From positions 2,604,001 through 2,668,000 of the forward strand of contig NZ_OU745390.1 in NCBI RefSeq assembly GCF_916618955.1: a stretch of DNA of 64,000 nucleotides, given 5' to 3'. The notes under the pieces are model-generated. The model was not told where the DNA came from. It saw nothing but the letters and a program-made list of their open reading frames with translations, and ran no database searches. This document shows, one piece after another, positions 36,514 through 49,275 of the stretch (position 1 is its first letter; the number at the start of each line of letters is the position of its first letter). Origin of the DNA: Pseudomonas sp. Marseille-Q3773 (GTDB taxonomy: Bacteria > Pseudomonadota > Gammaproteobacteria > Pseudomonadales > Pseudomonadaceae). The translations under genes were made by a program, and so were the position numbers.

Positions 36514-37206
36514 CTATCGGGACAGGAATGCTGCAACCTTCTCAGCCGCCGCCTGCAAATGCTGCTCATGGCTGAACCCCGAGGCCTTCAGCGGCTTCAG
36601 GTCATGGTCCCCCGCCACCAACCAGCTCACCTCGATCGCCGGCGACAACGCATACCCTGCCACCGCCTCACGGTTACCCAGCGCATCCCGCTCGCCCTGC
36701 ACGATCAACGTCGGCGTCTGCAAATCGGCCAGGTGCTCGACCCGTGGCTTTTCCGGTTTGCCCACCGCGTAGAACGGATACCCCAGGCATACCAGTGCAT
36801 CCGCTTCCAGTTCATCGGCCACCAGGCTGGCCATGCGCCCGCCCATGGACTTGCCGCCCACCGCCAGCTTGCCCGTGACCAAAGGTCGCACCTGCCGGTA
36901 CACCTCACGCCAACATTCGAGCAGCACCTTCTGCGGGTTGGGCGGCCGCTTGCCACCCCCTAGCCGGCGCTCGGCCATGTACGGGAACTCGAAGCGCACC
37001 ACCGCGACCCCAAGCGCCGCCAGCCTTTGCGTCATTTCATTCATGAACTCGCTGTCCATTGGCGCACCCGCGCCATGGGCCAGGATCAGGCCGCCCTTGT
37101 AACCGCCACTGCCCTGTAGCTGCGGGGGATCGCAGCGCAAGCCTGGGACATTTCCGACCTTCGCCCATTGATCCCCGTCAATACCGGCACTTTGCCCATT
37201 AATCAT
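36514..37206 (-). CDS. Alpha/beta hydrolase of the KANL3/Tex30 family
   Basis: 230 residues from the ATG at 37206. [19 protein letters not shown] supplies the oxyanion region, [11 protein letters not shown] the nucleophile elbow (Ser) and GDHDLKPLK the catalytic histidine. Proteins of this family (dienelactone-hydrolase-like) have no well-defined bacterial substrate. Its 5' end faces the ccoN-1 promoter region, which contains the Anr box, so it could share that control, though this is not shown. Confidence 0.8.
   Translation of the reverse strand: MINGQSAGIDGDQWAKVGNVPGLRCDPPQLQGSGGYKGGLILAHGAGAPMDSEFMNEMTQRLAALGVAVVRFEFPYMAERRLGGGKRPPNPQKVLLECWREVYRQVRPLVTGKLAVGGKSMGGRMASLVADELEADALVCLGYPFYAVGKPEKPRVEHLADLQTPTLIVQGERDALGNREAVAGYALSPAIEVSWLVAGDHDLKPLKASGFSHEQHLQAAAEKVAAFLSR
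37168..37181 (+). promoter_or_regulatory. Anr (FNR-type) box for ccoN-1
   Basis: TTGAT-CCCC-GTCAA matches the Anr consensus TTGAT-N4-ATCAA at nine of ten positions and ends 75 bases before ccoN-1. Confidence 0.7.
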
Positions 37207-37256
37207 GCTTGCCTCGCTGTAAAGCCTGCCAAATAACCGTGGATGGGAACCCATAC

Positions 37257-38681
<1,425 letters not shown>

Positions 38682-38694
38682 GGAGACCTGCCTG

Positions 38695-39303
38695 ATGAAA
38701 CATGAAGTCATCGAGAAAAACGTCGGCCTGCTGGCCCTGCTGATGGTGTTCGCCGTCAGTATCGGCGGCCTGACCCAGATCGTCCCGCTGTTCTTCCAGG
38801 ACGTCACCAACAAGCCGGTGGAAGGCATGAAGCCCTACACCGCGCTGCAGCTGGAAGGCCGCGACATCTATATCCGCGAAGGCTGCGTGGGCTGCCATTC
38901 GCAGATGATCCGCCCGTTCCGCGCCGAAACCGAGCGCTACGGCCACTACTCGGTGGCCGGTGAAAGCGTCTGGGACCACCCGTTCCTGTGGGGCTCCAAG
39001 CGTACCGGGCCGGACCTGGCCCGGGTCGGCGGCCGCTACTCGGACGACTGGCACCGCGCCCACCTGTACAACCCGCGCAACGTGGTGCCGGAGTCGAAGA
39101 TGCCGGCGTATCCGTGGCTGGTGGCGCAGCCGGTCGACAGCAGCCACACCGACACCAAGATGCGCACCCTACGCACCCTCGGCGTGCCGTACAGCGACGA
39201 GGACATCGCCGGGGCCCGCGACGCGGTCAAGGGCAAGACCGAGATGGACGCCCTGGTCGCCTACCTGCAGGTGCTCGGCACCGCGATCAAGAACAAGAGG
39301 TGA
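38695..39303 (+). CDS. ccoO: CcoO-1, cbb3 oxidase monoheme cytochrome c subunit
   Basis: 202 residues from the ATG at 38695 (GGAGA upstream). One N-terminal transmembrane helix (about 8-28) anchors a periplasmic cytochrome domain with heme site GCVGCHSQM near residue 65 and a distal Met in SKMPAYPWL. It relays electrons from CcoP to CcoN. A stretch at about 38885-39115 is almost base-for-base identical to ccoO-2, suggesting gene conversion. Confidence 0.96.
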   Translation: MKHEVIEKNVGLLALLMVFAVSIGGLTQIVPLFFQDVTNKPVEGMKPYTALQLEGRDIYIREGCVGCHSQMIRPFRAETERYGHYSVAGESVWDHPFLWGSKRTGPDLARVGGRYSDDWHRAHLYNPRNVVPESKMPAYPWLVAQPVDSSHTDTKMRTLRTLGVPYSDEDIAGARDAVKGKTEMDALVAYLQVLGTAIKNKR

Positions 39304-39308
39304 GTGCG

Positions 39309-39500
39309 ATGGAACTGGACATCGGCATGATCCGCGGCCTGGGCACCCTGGTGGTGATGATCGCCTTCATCGGCCTCACCCTGTGGGTATTCAACCGCCG
39401 CCGCGACCGTGATTTCGCCGAAGCGCGGCTACTGCCCTTCGTCGACGACCGCCTGCCCGCTGCCGGGCAGGAACCTGCTGTAAGGAGCAATGGGCAATGA
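39309..39500 (+). CDS. ccoQ: CcoQ-1, small cbb3 oxidase subunit
   Basis: 63 residues with one transmembrane helix (about 7-27, [22 protein letters not shown]) and a charged cytoplasmic tail [18 protein letters not shown]. CcoQ stabilises the assembled oxidase. The start lies five bases after the ccoO stop and the end overlaps the ccoP start. Confidence 0.92.
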   Translation: MELDIGMIRGLGTLVVMIAFIGLTLWVFNRRRDRDFAEARLLPFVDDRLPAAGQEPAVRSNGQ

Positions 39501-40438
39501 CCACCTTCTGGAGTACCTACATCAGCGTACTGACCATCGGCAGCCTGATCGGCCTGACCTGGCTGCTGCTGGGCACCCGCAAGGGGCAGAGCAACAGCAC
39601 CACCGACCAGACCATGGGCCACAGCTTCGACGGCATCGAGGAGTACGACAACCCGCTGCCCAAGTGGTGGTTCTGGTTGTTCGTCGGCACCCTGGTGTTC
39701 TCGGTCGGCTACCTGATCCTCTACCCGGGCCTGGGCAACTGGAAGGGCATCCTGCCGGGTTATGAAAATGGCTGGACCGGTGCCAACGAATGGCAGAAGG
39801 AAATGGCCAAGGCCGACGCCAAATTCGGGCCGATCTTCGCCAAGTACGCGGCCATGCCGGTGGAAGAAGTCGCCAAGGACCCACAGGCGCTGAAAATGGG
39901 CAGCCGCCTGTTCGCCTCCAACTGCTCGGTGTGCCATGGCTCGGATGCCAAGGGCGCCTATGGTTTCCCCAACCTCACCGACCAGTACTGGCGCTGGGGT
40001 GGCGAGCCGGAGACCATCAAGGCTTCGATCATGAACGGCCGCCACGGCGTGATGCCGGCGTGGGCCGAAGTGATCGGCGAACAGGGCGTGGCGGATGTGG
40101 CTGCGTTCGTGCTGGGCGACCTCGGTCAGCGCAGCCTGCCAGAAGGGGCCAAGGCCGACGCGGCCAAGGGCAAGGAAATCTTCGCCGGCAACTGCGTTGC
40201 CTGCCATGGGCCTGCAGGCAAGGGCACCCCAGCCATGGGCGCGCCAGACCTGACCCACCCGCAGGCGTTCATCTATGGCTCGAGCTTTGCCCAGCTGCAG
40301 CAGACGATTCGCTATGGTCGCCAGGGGCAGATGCCGGCGCAGGCCGAGATCCAGGGTAACGACAAGGTGCACCTGCTGGCAGCCTATGTGTATAGCCTGT
40401 CGCAGGATGCAGCTGGCGAAATCGTGACGGCCAAGTGA
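39497..40438 (+). CDS. ccoP: CcoP-1, cbb3 oxidase diheme cytochrome c subunit
   Basis: 313 residues, start overlapping ccoQ. Two N-terminal transmembrane helices (about 5-25 and 57-77) are followed by two cytochrome c domains with heme sites NCSVCHG (~137-143) and NCVACHG (~229-235). It accepts electrons from cytochrome c or bc1 and passes them to CcoO. Last gene of the first cco operon. Confidence 0.96.
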   Translation: MTTFWSTYISVLTIGSLIGLTWLLLGTRKGQSNSTTDQTMGHSFDGIEEYDNPLPKWWFWLFVGTLVFSVGYLILYPGLGNWKGILPGYENGWTGANEWQKEMAKADAKFGPIFAKYAAMPVEEVAKDPQALKMGSRLFASNCSVCHGSDAKGAYGFPNLTDQYWRWGGEPETIKASIMNGRHGVMPAWAEVIGEQGVADVAAFVLGDLGQRSLPEGAKADAAKGKEIFAGNCVACHGPAGKGTPAMGAPDLTHPQAFIYGSSFAQLQQTIRYGRQGQMPAQAEIQGNDKVHLLAAYVYSLSQDAAGEIVTAK

Positions 40439-40488
40439 GTTCGCCGAGAGAAATTCGGCGCCACTGAGAGCGAGCGCCGCTCGTGCGG

Positions 40489-40590
40489 CGCATCGCGGAT
40501 AAATCCGCTCCTACAGTTGCAACGTGCCGGACCTGTTGTGCCATGGTCGCCTGCCATGGCTGTAGGAGCGGATTCATCCGCGATGCGCCG
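40489..40590. repeat. REP pair (inverted) after ccoP-1
   Basis: GCATCGCGGATAAATCCGCT and its inverted partner AGCGGATTCATCCGCGATGC bracket about 45 bases. Likely transcript end for the first cco operon. Confidence 0.85.
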
Positions 40591-40990
40591 CGCAGGCGGC
40601 GCTCGATATCTGCCTCCCCGGAAAAATCAAACCATCCATTTCCGCTCCCTGGCCCCTCCCAGCCCTACCCCTCCCTTGCACCCCCTCCGAACACAACTAA
40701 GCTTGTTGCCTCAGTGGGCTTCGCTGCGAAAGCACCGAAGCAGACGCGGCGCACGGCCTGTCGCCGCCCCGACAAAAGCCTGACCGATCGATCAGAAAAA
40801 TATGAAAAACGGTACACATTACAAATATTTATTTGTGTACAATCGATCAGGCCCGATTACTGCGGGACATCAGTTGACGGGCTCGGGCACGGGTCGGCGT
40901 ACCAAAGTTGCGTTGCGGTAACCACGGTGGTTATCAATACTGGCGCCGATTTTCGACCAACAAGAACATCAAAACCGTGGAACCTTAGCA
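40591..40990 (+). promoter_or_regulatory. Promoter region of the second cco operon, without an Anr box
   Basis: No gene is seen. The region becomes AT-rich at 40795-40845. Two palindromic elements stand out: TGACCGATCGATCA (40781-40794, one mismatch from perfect) and arms GTACACA/TGTGTAC (40812-40818 and 40834-40840) around an AAATATTT centre. ATCGATCAGG follows at 40842. No TTGAT-N4-ATCAA site is found on either strand. Confidence 0.5.
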
Positions 40991-42432
<1,442 letters not shown>

Positions 42433-42433
<1 letters not shown>

Positions 42434-43041
42434 TGAAGCATGAAGCCGTCGAGAAGAACATAGGCCTGCTGGCCTTCTTCATGGTCATCGCCGTGAGCGT
42501 CGGTGGCCTGACCCAGATCGTCCCGCTGTTTTTCCAGGACGTCACCAACAAACCCGTCGAAGGCATGAAGCCGCGCACCGCGCTGGAGCTTGAAGGCCGC
42601 GACATCTACATCCGCGAAGGCTGCGTGGGCTGCCACTCGCAGATGATCCGCCCGTTCCGCGCCGAAACCGAACGCTACGGCCACTACTCGGTGGCCGGTG
42701 AAAGCGTCTGGGACCACCCGTTCCTGTGGGGCTCCAAGCGTACCGGGCCGGACCTGGCCCGGGTCGGCGGCCGCTACTCGGATGACTGGCACCGTGCGCA
42801 CCTGTACAACCCGCGCAACGTGGTGCCGGAGTCGAAGATGCCGGCGTATCCGTGGCTGGTCGAGCACAAGCTCGACGGCAAGGACACCGCGAAGAAGATG
42901 GAAGTGCTGCGCACACTCGGCGTGCCATACAGCGACGCCGACATCGCCGGGGCCCGCGACGCGGTCAAGGGCAAGACCGAAATGGACGCCCTCGTCGCGT
43001 ACCTGCAGGGTCTTGGCACCATCATCAAGAGCAAACGGTGA
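42433..43041 (+). CDS. ccoO: CcoO-2, cbb3 oxidase monoheme cytochrome c subunit
   Basis: 202 residues, the same length as CcoO-1, with the heme site GCVGCHSQM and one N-terminal membrane anchor. The start overlaps the ccoN-2 stop codon. The middle third is nearly identical to ccoO-1 at DNA level, while the flanks differ (for example [13 protein letters not shown] in place of [13 protein letters not shown]). Confidence 0.96.
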
Positions 43042-43046
43042 CGCTG

Positions 43047-43238
43047 ATGGATATCGGGATGATTCGCGGCCTGGGCACCGTCGTGGTGATGGTGGCGTTC
43101 GTGGGCCTGGCGCTGTGGGTGTTCAGCCCGCGGCGGAAAAAGGACTTCGACGAAGCGACCCAACTGCCCTTCGCGGATGACCCCGAGGCCAGCCGGCACG
43201 TCGAGCAAGCAAAAGCTTCTGGGAGCAAACAACAATGA
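43047..43238 (+). CDS. ccoQ: CcoQ-2, small cbb3 oxidase subunit
   Basis: 63 residues from the ATG at 43047; one transmembrane helix (about 5-25) then a charged tail [17 protein letters not shown]. Same placement as CcoQ-1: five bases after ccoO, overlapping ccoP. Confidence 0.92.
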   Translation: MDIGMIRGLGTVVVMVAFVGLALWVFSPRRKKDFDEATQLPFADDPEASRHVEQAKASGSKQQ

Positions 43239-44215
43239 CAACCTTCTGGAGTCTGTACGTTACCGTCCTGACCCTGGGCACCATCTTCTCGTTGACCTGG
43301 CTGCTGCTGTCGACCCGCAAGGGCCAGCGCGAAGAGGTCACCGACGAAACCGTCGGACATGCTTTCGATGGCATCGAGGAATACGACAACCCGCTGCCGA
43401 AATGGTGGTTCTGGCTGTTCGTCGGTACCATCGTCTTCGCCCTCGGCTACCTGGTGCTGTACCCCGGCCTGGGCAACTGGAAAGGCATGCTGCCGGGCTA
43501 CTCGTACCTGGACAACGACAAGCAGACCGAGTTTTCCAACGGCCAGCCGGGCTGGACTGGCGTGCACGAATGGGAAAAGGAAATGGCCAAGGCCGACGCC
43601 CGCTTCGGGCCGATCTTCGCCAAGTTCGCCGCCATGCCTATCGAGGAAGTGGCCAAGGACCCGCAAGCGCTGAAAATGGGCGCGCGGCTGTTCGCCTCCA
43701 ACTGTTCGGTATGCCACGGCTCCGACGCCAAGGGTGCCTTCGGCTTCCCCAACCTGACCGACAACGACTGGCGCTGGGGCGGCGAGCCGGACACCATCAA
43801 GACCACCATCATGGGCGGCCGCCACGGCGTGATGCCGGCCTGGGCCGAGGTGATCGGCGACCAGGGCGTGGCTGACGTGGCGGCGTTCGTGGTCAGCAAG
43901 CTGGATGGCCGCAGCCTGCCGGAAGGCGCGAAGGCCGATGTCGAGAACGGGCAGAAGATCTTCGCCGCCAACTGTGTGGCCTGCCACGGGCCGGAAGGCA
44001 AAGGTACCCCTGCCATGGGCGCGCCGAACCTGACCCACCCGCAGGCGTTCATCTACGGCTCGAGCTTCGCTCAGTTGCAGCAAACCATTCGCTATGGCCG
44101 CCAGGGGCAGATGCCGGCCCAGCAGCAGCTGCAGGGCAATGACAAGGTGCACTTGCTGGCGGCTTATGTCTACAGCCTGTCGCAGCAGCCCGAACCGGCC
44201 CAGCAGGCAGAGTAA
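43235..44215 (+). CDS. ccoP: CcoP-2, cbb3 oxidase diheme cytochrome c subunit
   Basis: 326 residues; longer than CcoP-1 mainly through an insertion after the second membrane helix (about residues 89-101, [13 protein letters not shown]). Two heme sites, NCSVCHG and NCVACHG, are conserved. It completes the second cco operon and is followed by a REP pair. Confidence 0.96.
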   Translation: MTTFWSLYVTVLTLGTIFSLTWLLLSTRKGQREEVTDETVGHAFDGIEEYDNPLPKWWFWLFVGTIVFALGYLVLYPGLGNWKGMLPGYSYLDNDKQTEFSNGQPGWTGVHEWEKEMAKADARFGPIFAKFAAMPIEEVAKDPQALKMGARLFASNCSVCHGSDAKGAFGFPNLTDNDWRWGGEPDTIKTTIMGGRHGVMPAWAEVIGDQGVADVAAFVVSKLDGRSLPEGAKADVENGQKIFAANCVACHGPEGKGTPAMGAPNLTHPQAFIYGSSFAQLQQTIRYGRQGQMPAQQQLQGNDKVHLLAAYVYSLSQQPEPAQQAE

Positions 44216-44230
44216 GGCAGGCCAGACCTC

Positions 44231-44290
44231 TCGCGGATGAATCCGCTCCTGCACATGCGGTTCCTGCAGGAGCGGATTCATCCGCGATGA
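44231..44290. repeat. REP pair (inverted) after ccoP-2
   Basis: TCGCGGATGAATCCGCTCCTG and its inverted copy 10 bases away can fold into one long hairpin, a probable transcript end for the second cco operon. Confidence 0.85.
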
Positions 44291-44500
44291 GGCCAGCAAA
44301 AGCAACACCAGATGACCTGGATCAATTGACACCCGCCATAACACGATTCATACCACGAACCCAACGCGACTAAAGGTCGCAGTGCGACCCCATACTGCCA
44401 TCAGCGGCGTATCATGGGCCGCAGAGCGCTAGCAGATTGCGCCAGACTGCGGCCGGCACGCACTGGCCGCGGCGTTTCTCCACTGCCGTGGGACTTGATA

Positions 44501-45916
44501 ATGAGCAAGCAGATTCCGGTACATGATGTCACCCCGCCTGCCAGCAAGGGCAAGGACTCCGTCGACCTCTACGCCTCCCGCGAGAAGATCTACACCCGTG
44601 CCTTCACCGGCCTGTTCCGACGCCTGCGCATGGTCGGCGGTGCCGTGCTATTCCTGCTCTACTTCGGTACCGTCTGGCTGAACTGGGGCGGCCACCAGGC
44701 CGTGTGGTGGAACCTGCCCGAGCGCAAGTTCTACATCTTCGGTGCCACCATCTGGCCGCAGGACTTCATCCTGCTCTCGGGCATCCTCATCGTCGCCGCC
44801 TTCGGCCTGTTCTTCATCACCGTGTTCGCCGGCCGCGTGTGGTGCGGCTACACCTGCCCGCAAAGCGTGTGGACATGGATTTTCATGTGGTGCGAAAAGG
44901 TCACCGAGGGCGACCGCAACCAGCGTATGAAGCTGGACAAGGCGCCCATGAGCGGCAACAAGTTCCTGCGCAAGTTCGCCAAGCACAGCCTGTGGCTGCT
45001 GATCGGTTTCGTCACCGGCATGACCTTCGTCGGTTATTTTTCGCCGATCCGCGAACTGGCCATCGAATTTTTCACTGGCCAGGCCGACGGCTGGGCCTAT
45101 TTCTGGGTCGGCTTCTTCACCCTCGCCACCTATGGCAACGCTGGCTGGCTGCGTGAACAGGTGTGCGTGTACATGTGCCCCTATGCGCGCTTCCAGAGTG
45201 TGATGTTCGACAAGGACACGCTGATCGTGTCCTACGACCCGCGCCGTGGCGAAACCCGCGGCCCGCGCAAGAAGGACCTCGACTACAAGGCCCACGGCCT
45301 GGGCGACTGCATCGACTGCACCATGTGCGTACAGGTCTGCCCCACCGGCATCGACATCCGTGACGGCCTGCAGATCGAGTGCATCGGCTGCGCCGCCTGC
45401 ATCGATGCCTGCGACAACATCATGGACAAGATGAACTACCCACGCGGGCTGATCAGCTACACCACCGAACACAACCTGTCCGGGCAGAAGACCCACCTGC
45501 TGCGCCCACGCCTGATCGGCTACGCGTTGGTACTGGTAGTGATGATCGTCGGCCTGGCCACCGCCTTCGCCACCCGCTCGCTGGTCGGTTTCGACGTCAG
45601 CAAAGACCGCGTGCTGTACCGCGAGAACGCCCAGGGCCGGATCGAGAACGTGTACAGCCTGAAGGTGATGAACAAGGACCAGCGCGACCACGTGTACGTG
45701 CTGGACGCCGCCGGCCTGCCGGACCTCAGGCTCGAGGGCCAGCGCGAGATCCGCGTGGCGGCCGGTGATATCGTCAGCCTGCCGGTGCAACTGTCGGTTG
45801 CCCCCGAGAAACTGCCCTCGACCACCAACGAAGTCACCTTCATCCTCAAGAGCGCCGATGACAGCGACGCCCAGGTTGAAGCCAAGAGCCGCTTCATCGG
45901 CCCACAGATCCGCTGA
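44501..45916 (+). CDS. ccoG: CcoG (FixG/RdxA), iron-sulfur membrane protein for cbb3 assembly
   Basis: 471 residues from the ATG at 44501. About five transmembrane helices surround CGYTCPQSVWTW; two [4Fe-4S] clusters are bound by CIDCTMCVQVCP and CIGCAACIDACD (about 265-310); a C-terminal Ig-like FixG domain follows. CcoG reduces Cu(II) to Cu(I) for delivery to the oxidase copper centre. First gene of ccoGHIS. Confidence 0.95.
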   Translation: MSKQIPVHDVTPPASKGKDSVDLYASREKIYTRAFTGLFRRLRMVGGAVLFLLYFGTVWLNWGGHQAVWWNLPERKFYIFGATIWPQDFILLSGILIVAAFGLFFITVFAGRVWCGYTCPQSVWTWIFMWCEKVTEGDRNQRMKLDKAPMSGNKFLRKFAKHSLWLLIGFVTGMTFVGYFSPIRELAIEFFTGQADGWAYFWVGFFTLATYGNAGWLREQVCVYMCPYARFQSVMFDKDTLIVSYDPRRGETRGPRKKDLDYKAHGLGDCIDCTMCVQVCPTGIDIRDGLQIECIGCAACIDACDNIMDKMNYPRGLISYTTEHNLSGQKTHLLRPRLIGYALVLVVMIVGLATAFATRSLVGFDVSKDRVLYRENAQGRIENVYSLKVMNKDQRDHVYVLDAAGLPDLRLEGQREIRVAAGDIVSLPVQLSVAPEKLPSTTNEVTFILKSADDSDAQVEAKSRFIGPQIR

Positions 45917-45931
45917 GAGAGATAACCGACA

Positions 45932-46456
45932 ATGCCTGCCACCGCCGCCAGCCCCTGGTACAAGCACCTCTGGCCCTGGATCATCATCGGCATCCTGGCC
46001 ACCTCGGTGTGCCTGAGCCTGAGCATGGTCAGCATCGCCGTGCGCAACCCGGACAACCTGGTCAACGACAACTACTACGAGGCCGGCAAAGGCATCAACC
46101 GCTCGCTGGACCGTGAACTGCAGGCGCAGAAGCTGGGCCTGAAGGCCAGTGTGCACCTCGACGAGCTGACCGGCGAAGTGGAGTTGCGCCTGAGCGGCAG
46201 CAGCGACCCGCAGAGCCTGGAGCTGAACCTGATTTCGCCAACCCAGCCGGAGAAAGACCGCAAGGTGCTGCTGAGCCGGGTCGAGGCTGGGCGCTATGTG
46301 GGGCAGTTGGAGGACAAGGTTGACGGACGGCGTTTCGTTGAGCTGCTGGGTAGTCAGGGCGGGCAGGTTTGGCGCTTGTTCGAGGAGGAAAAGGTGGAGC
46401 ATGGTGTGACCTTGCAGCTGGGAGATGAAGCGCTCCAGGGGGCCGAGCACCAATAA
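45932..46456 (+). CDS. ccoH: CcoH (FixH), cbb3 assembly factor
   Basis: 174 residues: one transmembrane helix (about 13-35, LWPWIIIGILATSVCLSLSMVSI), then the conserved NLVNDNYYEAGKGINRSLDRE and a periplasmic beta-rich domain. CcoH stabilises early cbb3 assembly intermediates. It begins 15 bases after ccoG. Confidence 0.93.
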   Translation: MPATAASPWYKHLWPWIIIGILATSVCLSLSMVSIAVRNPDNLVNDNYYEAGKGINRSLDRELQAQKLGLKASVHLDELTGEVELRLSGSSDPQSLELNLISPTQPEKDRKVLLSRVEAGRYVGQLEDKVDGRRFVELLGSQGGQVWRLFEEEKVEHGVTLQLGDEALQGAEHQ

Positions 46457-46476
46457 ACGCACCTCCGCCGCTCCTG

Positions 46477-46563
46477 GTGGGAGCGAGTTCACCCGCGAAG
46501 GCGTCAGACCTGAAAACATCATCGCCTGATCTGACGCTTTCGCGGGTGAACCCGCTCCCACAG
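46477..46563. repeat. REP pair (inverted) inside ccoGHIS
   Basis: GGGAGCGAGTTCACCCGCGAA and the inverted TTCGCGGGTGAACCCGCTCCC separate ccoH from ccoI, so expression of ccoI and ccoS may be attenuated relative to ccoGH. Confidence 0.8.
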
Positions 46564-46606
46564 GCACCGTGCCCAACCAGCCGATTTGTGTAAGGCAAAT
46601 GATGTC

Positions 46607-49081
46607 ATGAGCCAGCCCATCCCCTGCTACCACTGCGCCCTGCCCGTCCCCGCCGGCAGCCGCTTCACCGCCGTGGTTCTCGGCCAGCCCCGGCAGTTCT
46701 GTTGCCCCGGCTGCCAGGCAGTGGCCGAATCGATCGTCGCCGGTGGCCTGGAGCACTATTACCAGCACCGCAGCGATACCAGCGCCAACCCCGAGGCCTT
46801 GCCCCGGCAACTGCAGGACGAACTGGCCCTGTACGATCGCAACGACGTGCAGCAGCGCTTCGTCCGCCACCAGGACGGGCTGGCCGAAGCCACCCTGCTG
46901 GTCGAAGGCATCAGCTGCGCTGCCTGCGGCTGGCTGATCGAGAAGCACCTGCGCAACCTGCCCGGCGTCGCCGAGGCACGCCTGAACCTGTCCAACCACC
47001 GGCTGCTGCTGAACTGGGACGACAGGCAACTGCCGCTGTCACGCCTGCTCGCCGAGCTGCGCCAGATCGGCTATGCCGCCTACCCCTACCAGCCCGACCA
47101 GGCCGCCGAGCAGCTGGCGCGCGAAAACCGCAGTGCCCTGCGTCGCCTGGGCGTGGCCGGGCTGCTGTGGTTCCAGGCGATGATGGCCACCATGGCCACC
47201 TGGCCGGAATTCAACATCGACCTGTCGCCCGAACTGCACACCATCCTCAGGTGGGTGGCGCTGTTTCTCACAATCCCCATCGTCTTCTACAGCTGCGCGC
47301 CGTTGTTCAAGGGCGCCGCGCGCGACTTGCGTACCCGCCACCTGACCATGGACGTTTCGGTGTCGCTGGCCATCGGCCTGGCTTTCGCCGCCGGCATCTG
47401 GACCGCCATCACCGGCAGCGGCGAGCTGTACTTCGACACCGTGGGCATGTTCGCCCTGTTCCTGCTCACCGGCCGCTACCTGGAGCGCCGTGCCCGCGAA
47501 CGCACGGCAGCGGCCACTGCACAGCTGGTCAACCTGCTGCCTGCCTCCTGCCTGCGCCTGGATGCCCACGGCCACACCGAGCGCATCCTGCTCAGCGAGC
47601 TGCAGCGCGGCGACCGGGTACAGGTGCTGCCAGGCGCGGTGATCCCTGCCGACGGCTGCATTGTCGATGGCCGCTCCAGCATCGATGAATCGCTGCTCAC
47701 CGGCGAGTACCTGCCGCAACCCCGCCGGGCGGGTGAACGCGTCACCGGCGGCACGCTGAATGTCGAAAGCACCCTGAATGTGCAAGTCGAAGCGCTGGGC
47801 GCCGATTCGCGGCTATCCGCCATCGTTCGCCTGCTGGAGCGTGCCCAGACCGAGAAACCGCGCCTGGCCGAAATCGCCGACCGCGCCTCGCAGTGGTTCC
47901 TGCTGTGCTCGTTGCTGGCCGCCCTGGCCATCGGCCTGTGGTGGTGGCACCTGGACCCGACGCGGGCGTTCTGGATCGTGCTGGCCATGCTGGTAGCGAC
48001 CTGCCCTTGCGCACTGTCCCTGGCCACGCCGACGGCCCTGACCGCCGCCACCGGCACCTTGCACAAGCTTGGCCTGCTGGTAACCCGTGGCCACGTGCTG
48101 GAAGGCCTGAACCAGGTCGACACGGTAGTGTTCGACAAGACCGGCACACTGACAGAAGGCCGCCTGACCTTGCGCAGCATCCGCCCGCTCGGCAACCTGC
48201 CGGCCGATCGCTGCCTGGCCCTGGCCGCAGCCCTGGAAAACCGCTCCGAACACCCCATCGCGCGTGCCTTCGGCCGCAGCGCCAGCCCTGCCGACGACGT
48301 GCAGAGCGTGCCGGGCCTGGGCTTGGAAGGCCAGGTGGCAGGCCAGTTGCTTCGCATTGGCCAGGCCACCTTCGTCTGCGCCCTGAGCGGCGCTGCGCCC
48401 CCCGCGGTGCCGGAACCCCGCGGCCAGTGGCTGCTGCTGGGCGACCGCCAGGGGCCGCTGGCCTGGTTCGGCCTGGACGATCGTCTGCGCGACGACGCCC
48501 CTGCCCTGCTGGCCGCTTGCAAGGCCCGCGGCTGGCGCACGCTGCTGCTGTCCGGTGACAGCTCACCGATGGTTGCCGAGGTGGCCGCGCAGCTGGGCAT
48601 CGACCAGGCCATCGGCGGCCTGCGCCCGGACGACAAACTGGACCGGCTGAAGGCGCTGCAGGCGGCCGGGCGCAAGGTGCTGATGCTGGGCGACGGGGTC
48701 AACGACGTACCGGTGCTGGCCGCCGCCGATATCAGCATTGCCATGGGCAGCGCCACCGACCTGGCCAAGACCAGCGCCGATGCGGTGCTGCTGTCCAACC
48801 GCCTGGCGGCGCTGGTGCAGGCGTTCGAGCTGGCCCGCCGCACGCGCCGCAACATCCTCCAGAACCTGTTGTGGGCGACGCTGTATAATGGCCTGGTGTT
48901 GCCGTTCGCCGCGCTCGGCTGGATCACCCCGGTATGGGCGGCCATCGGCATGTCGATCAGTTCACTGGTGGTGGTGCTCAATGCCATGCGCCTGACCCGC
49001 GCGCCGCTGGCACCGGGCCTGTCTATGAGTGAAGCGTCCTTGCCTGGGAGAAAGCCATCATGCCCGCCCTCTACGTCATGA
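46607..49081 (+). CDS. ccoI: CcoI (FixI), copper-exporting P-type ATPase for cbb3 maturation
   Basis: 824 residues from the ATG at 46607. An N-terminal Cys-rich zinc/copper segment (CYHCALPV, CCPGC) and an HMA domain (GISCAACGW, ~100) precede eight membrane helices with the transport motif CPCALSL (~466), phosphorylation site DKTGTLTEG (~511) and hinge GDGVNDVPVLAAADI (~690). It moves copper across the inner membrane for insertion into CcoN, together with CcoG and CcoS. Confidence 0.96.
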   Translation: MSQPIPCYHCALPVPAGSRFTAVVLGQPRQFCCPGCQAVAESIVAGGLEHYYQHRSDTSANPEALPRQLQDELALYDRNDVQQRFVRHQDGLAEATLLVEGISCAACGWLIEKHLRNLPGVAEARLNLSNHRLLLNWDDRQLPLSRLLAELRQIGYAAYPYQPDQAAEQLARENRSALRRLGVAGLLWFQAMMATMATWPEFNIDLSPELHTILRWVALFLTIPIVFYSCAPLFKGAARDLRTRHLTMDVSVSLAIGLAFAAGIWTAITGSGELYFDTVGMFALFLLTGRYLERRARERTAAATAQLVNLLPASCLRLDAHGHTERILLSELQRGDRVQVLPGAVIPADGCIVDGRSSIDESLLTGEYLPQPRRAGERVTGGTLNVESTLNVQVEALGADSRLSAIVRLLERAQTEKPRLAEIADRASQWFLLCSLLAALAIGLWWWHLDPTRAFWIVLAMLVATCPCALSLATPTALTAATGTLHKLGLLVTRGHVLEGLNQVDTVVFDKTGTLTEGRLTLRSIRPLGNLPADRCLALAAALENRSEHPIARAFGRSASPADDVQSVPGLGLEGQVAGQLLRIGQATFVCALSGAAPPAVPEPRGQWLLLGDRQGPLAWFGLDDRLRDDAPALLAACKARGWRTLLLSGDSSPMVAEVAAQLGIDQAIGGLRPDDKLDRLKALQAAGRKVLMLGDGVNDVPVLAAADISIAMGSATDLAKTSADAVLLSNRLAALVQAFELARRTRRNILQNLLWATLYNGLVLPFAALGWITPVWAAIGMSISSLVVVLNAMRLTRAPLAPGLSMSEASLPGRKPSCPPSTS

Positions 49082-49275
49082 TCCCCGCGGCACTGCTGCT
49101 GGTCGGCGTGGCCGTGTACATCTTCTTCTGGGCAGTGGACAGCGGCCAGTACGACGACCTCGAAAGCCCGGCCCACAGCATCCTGTTCGACGACCAGGAC
49201 CCGCGCCACCAGGCGGCAGTGACGCCTGAAGACAGCCAGGCCGCCCGCGCCAAGGAACCGCCACCCCGTGCCTGA
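49060..49275 (+). CDS. ccoS: CcoS, small cbb3 maturation protein
   Basis: 71 residues with one transmembrane helix (about 5-24) and then FFWAVDSGQYDDLESPAHSILFDD, the family hallmark. It overlaps the ccoI end by 22 bases. CcoS is needed for cofactor insertion into cbb3 oxidase. Confidence 0.94.
   Translation: MPALYVMIPAALLLVGVAVYIFFWAVDSGQYDDLESPAHSILFDDQDPRHQAAVTPEDSQAARAKEPPPRA

Noticed and set aside
40439..40990. Anr box before the second cco operon
   Set aside because: Isolated ATCAA motifs (40626 and 40934 regions) have no TTGAT partner at the right spacing on either strand.
44320..44345. ATCAATTGA near 44318 as an Anr site for ccoG
   Set aside because: The half-sites are in reversed order and adjacent rather than TTGAT-N4-ATCAA.
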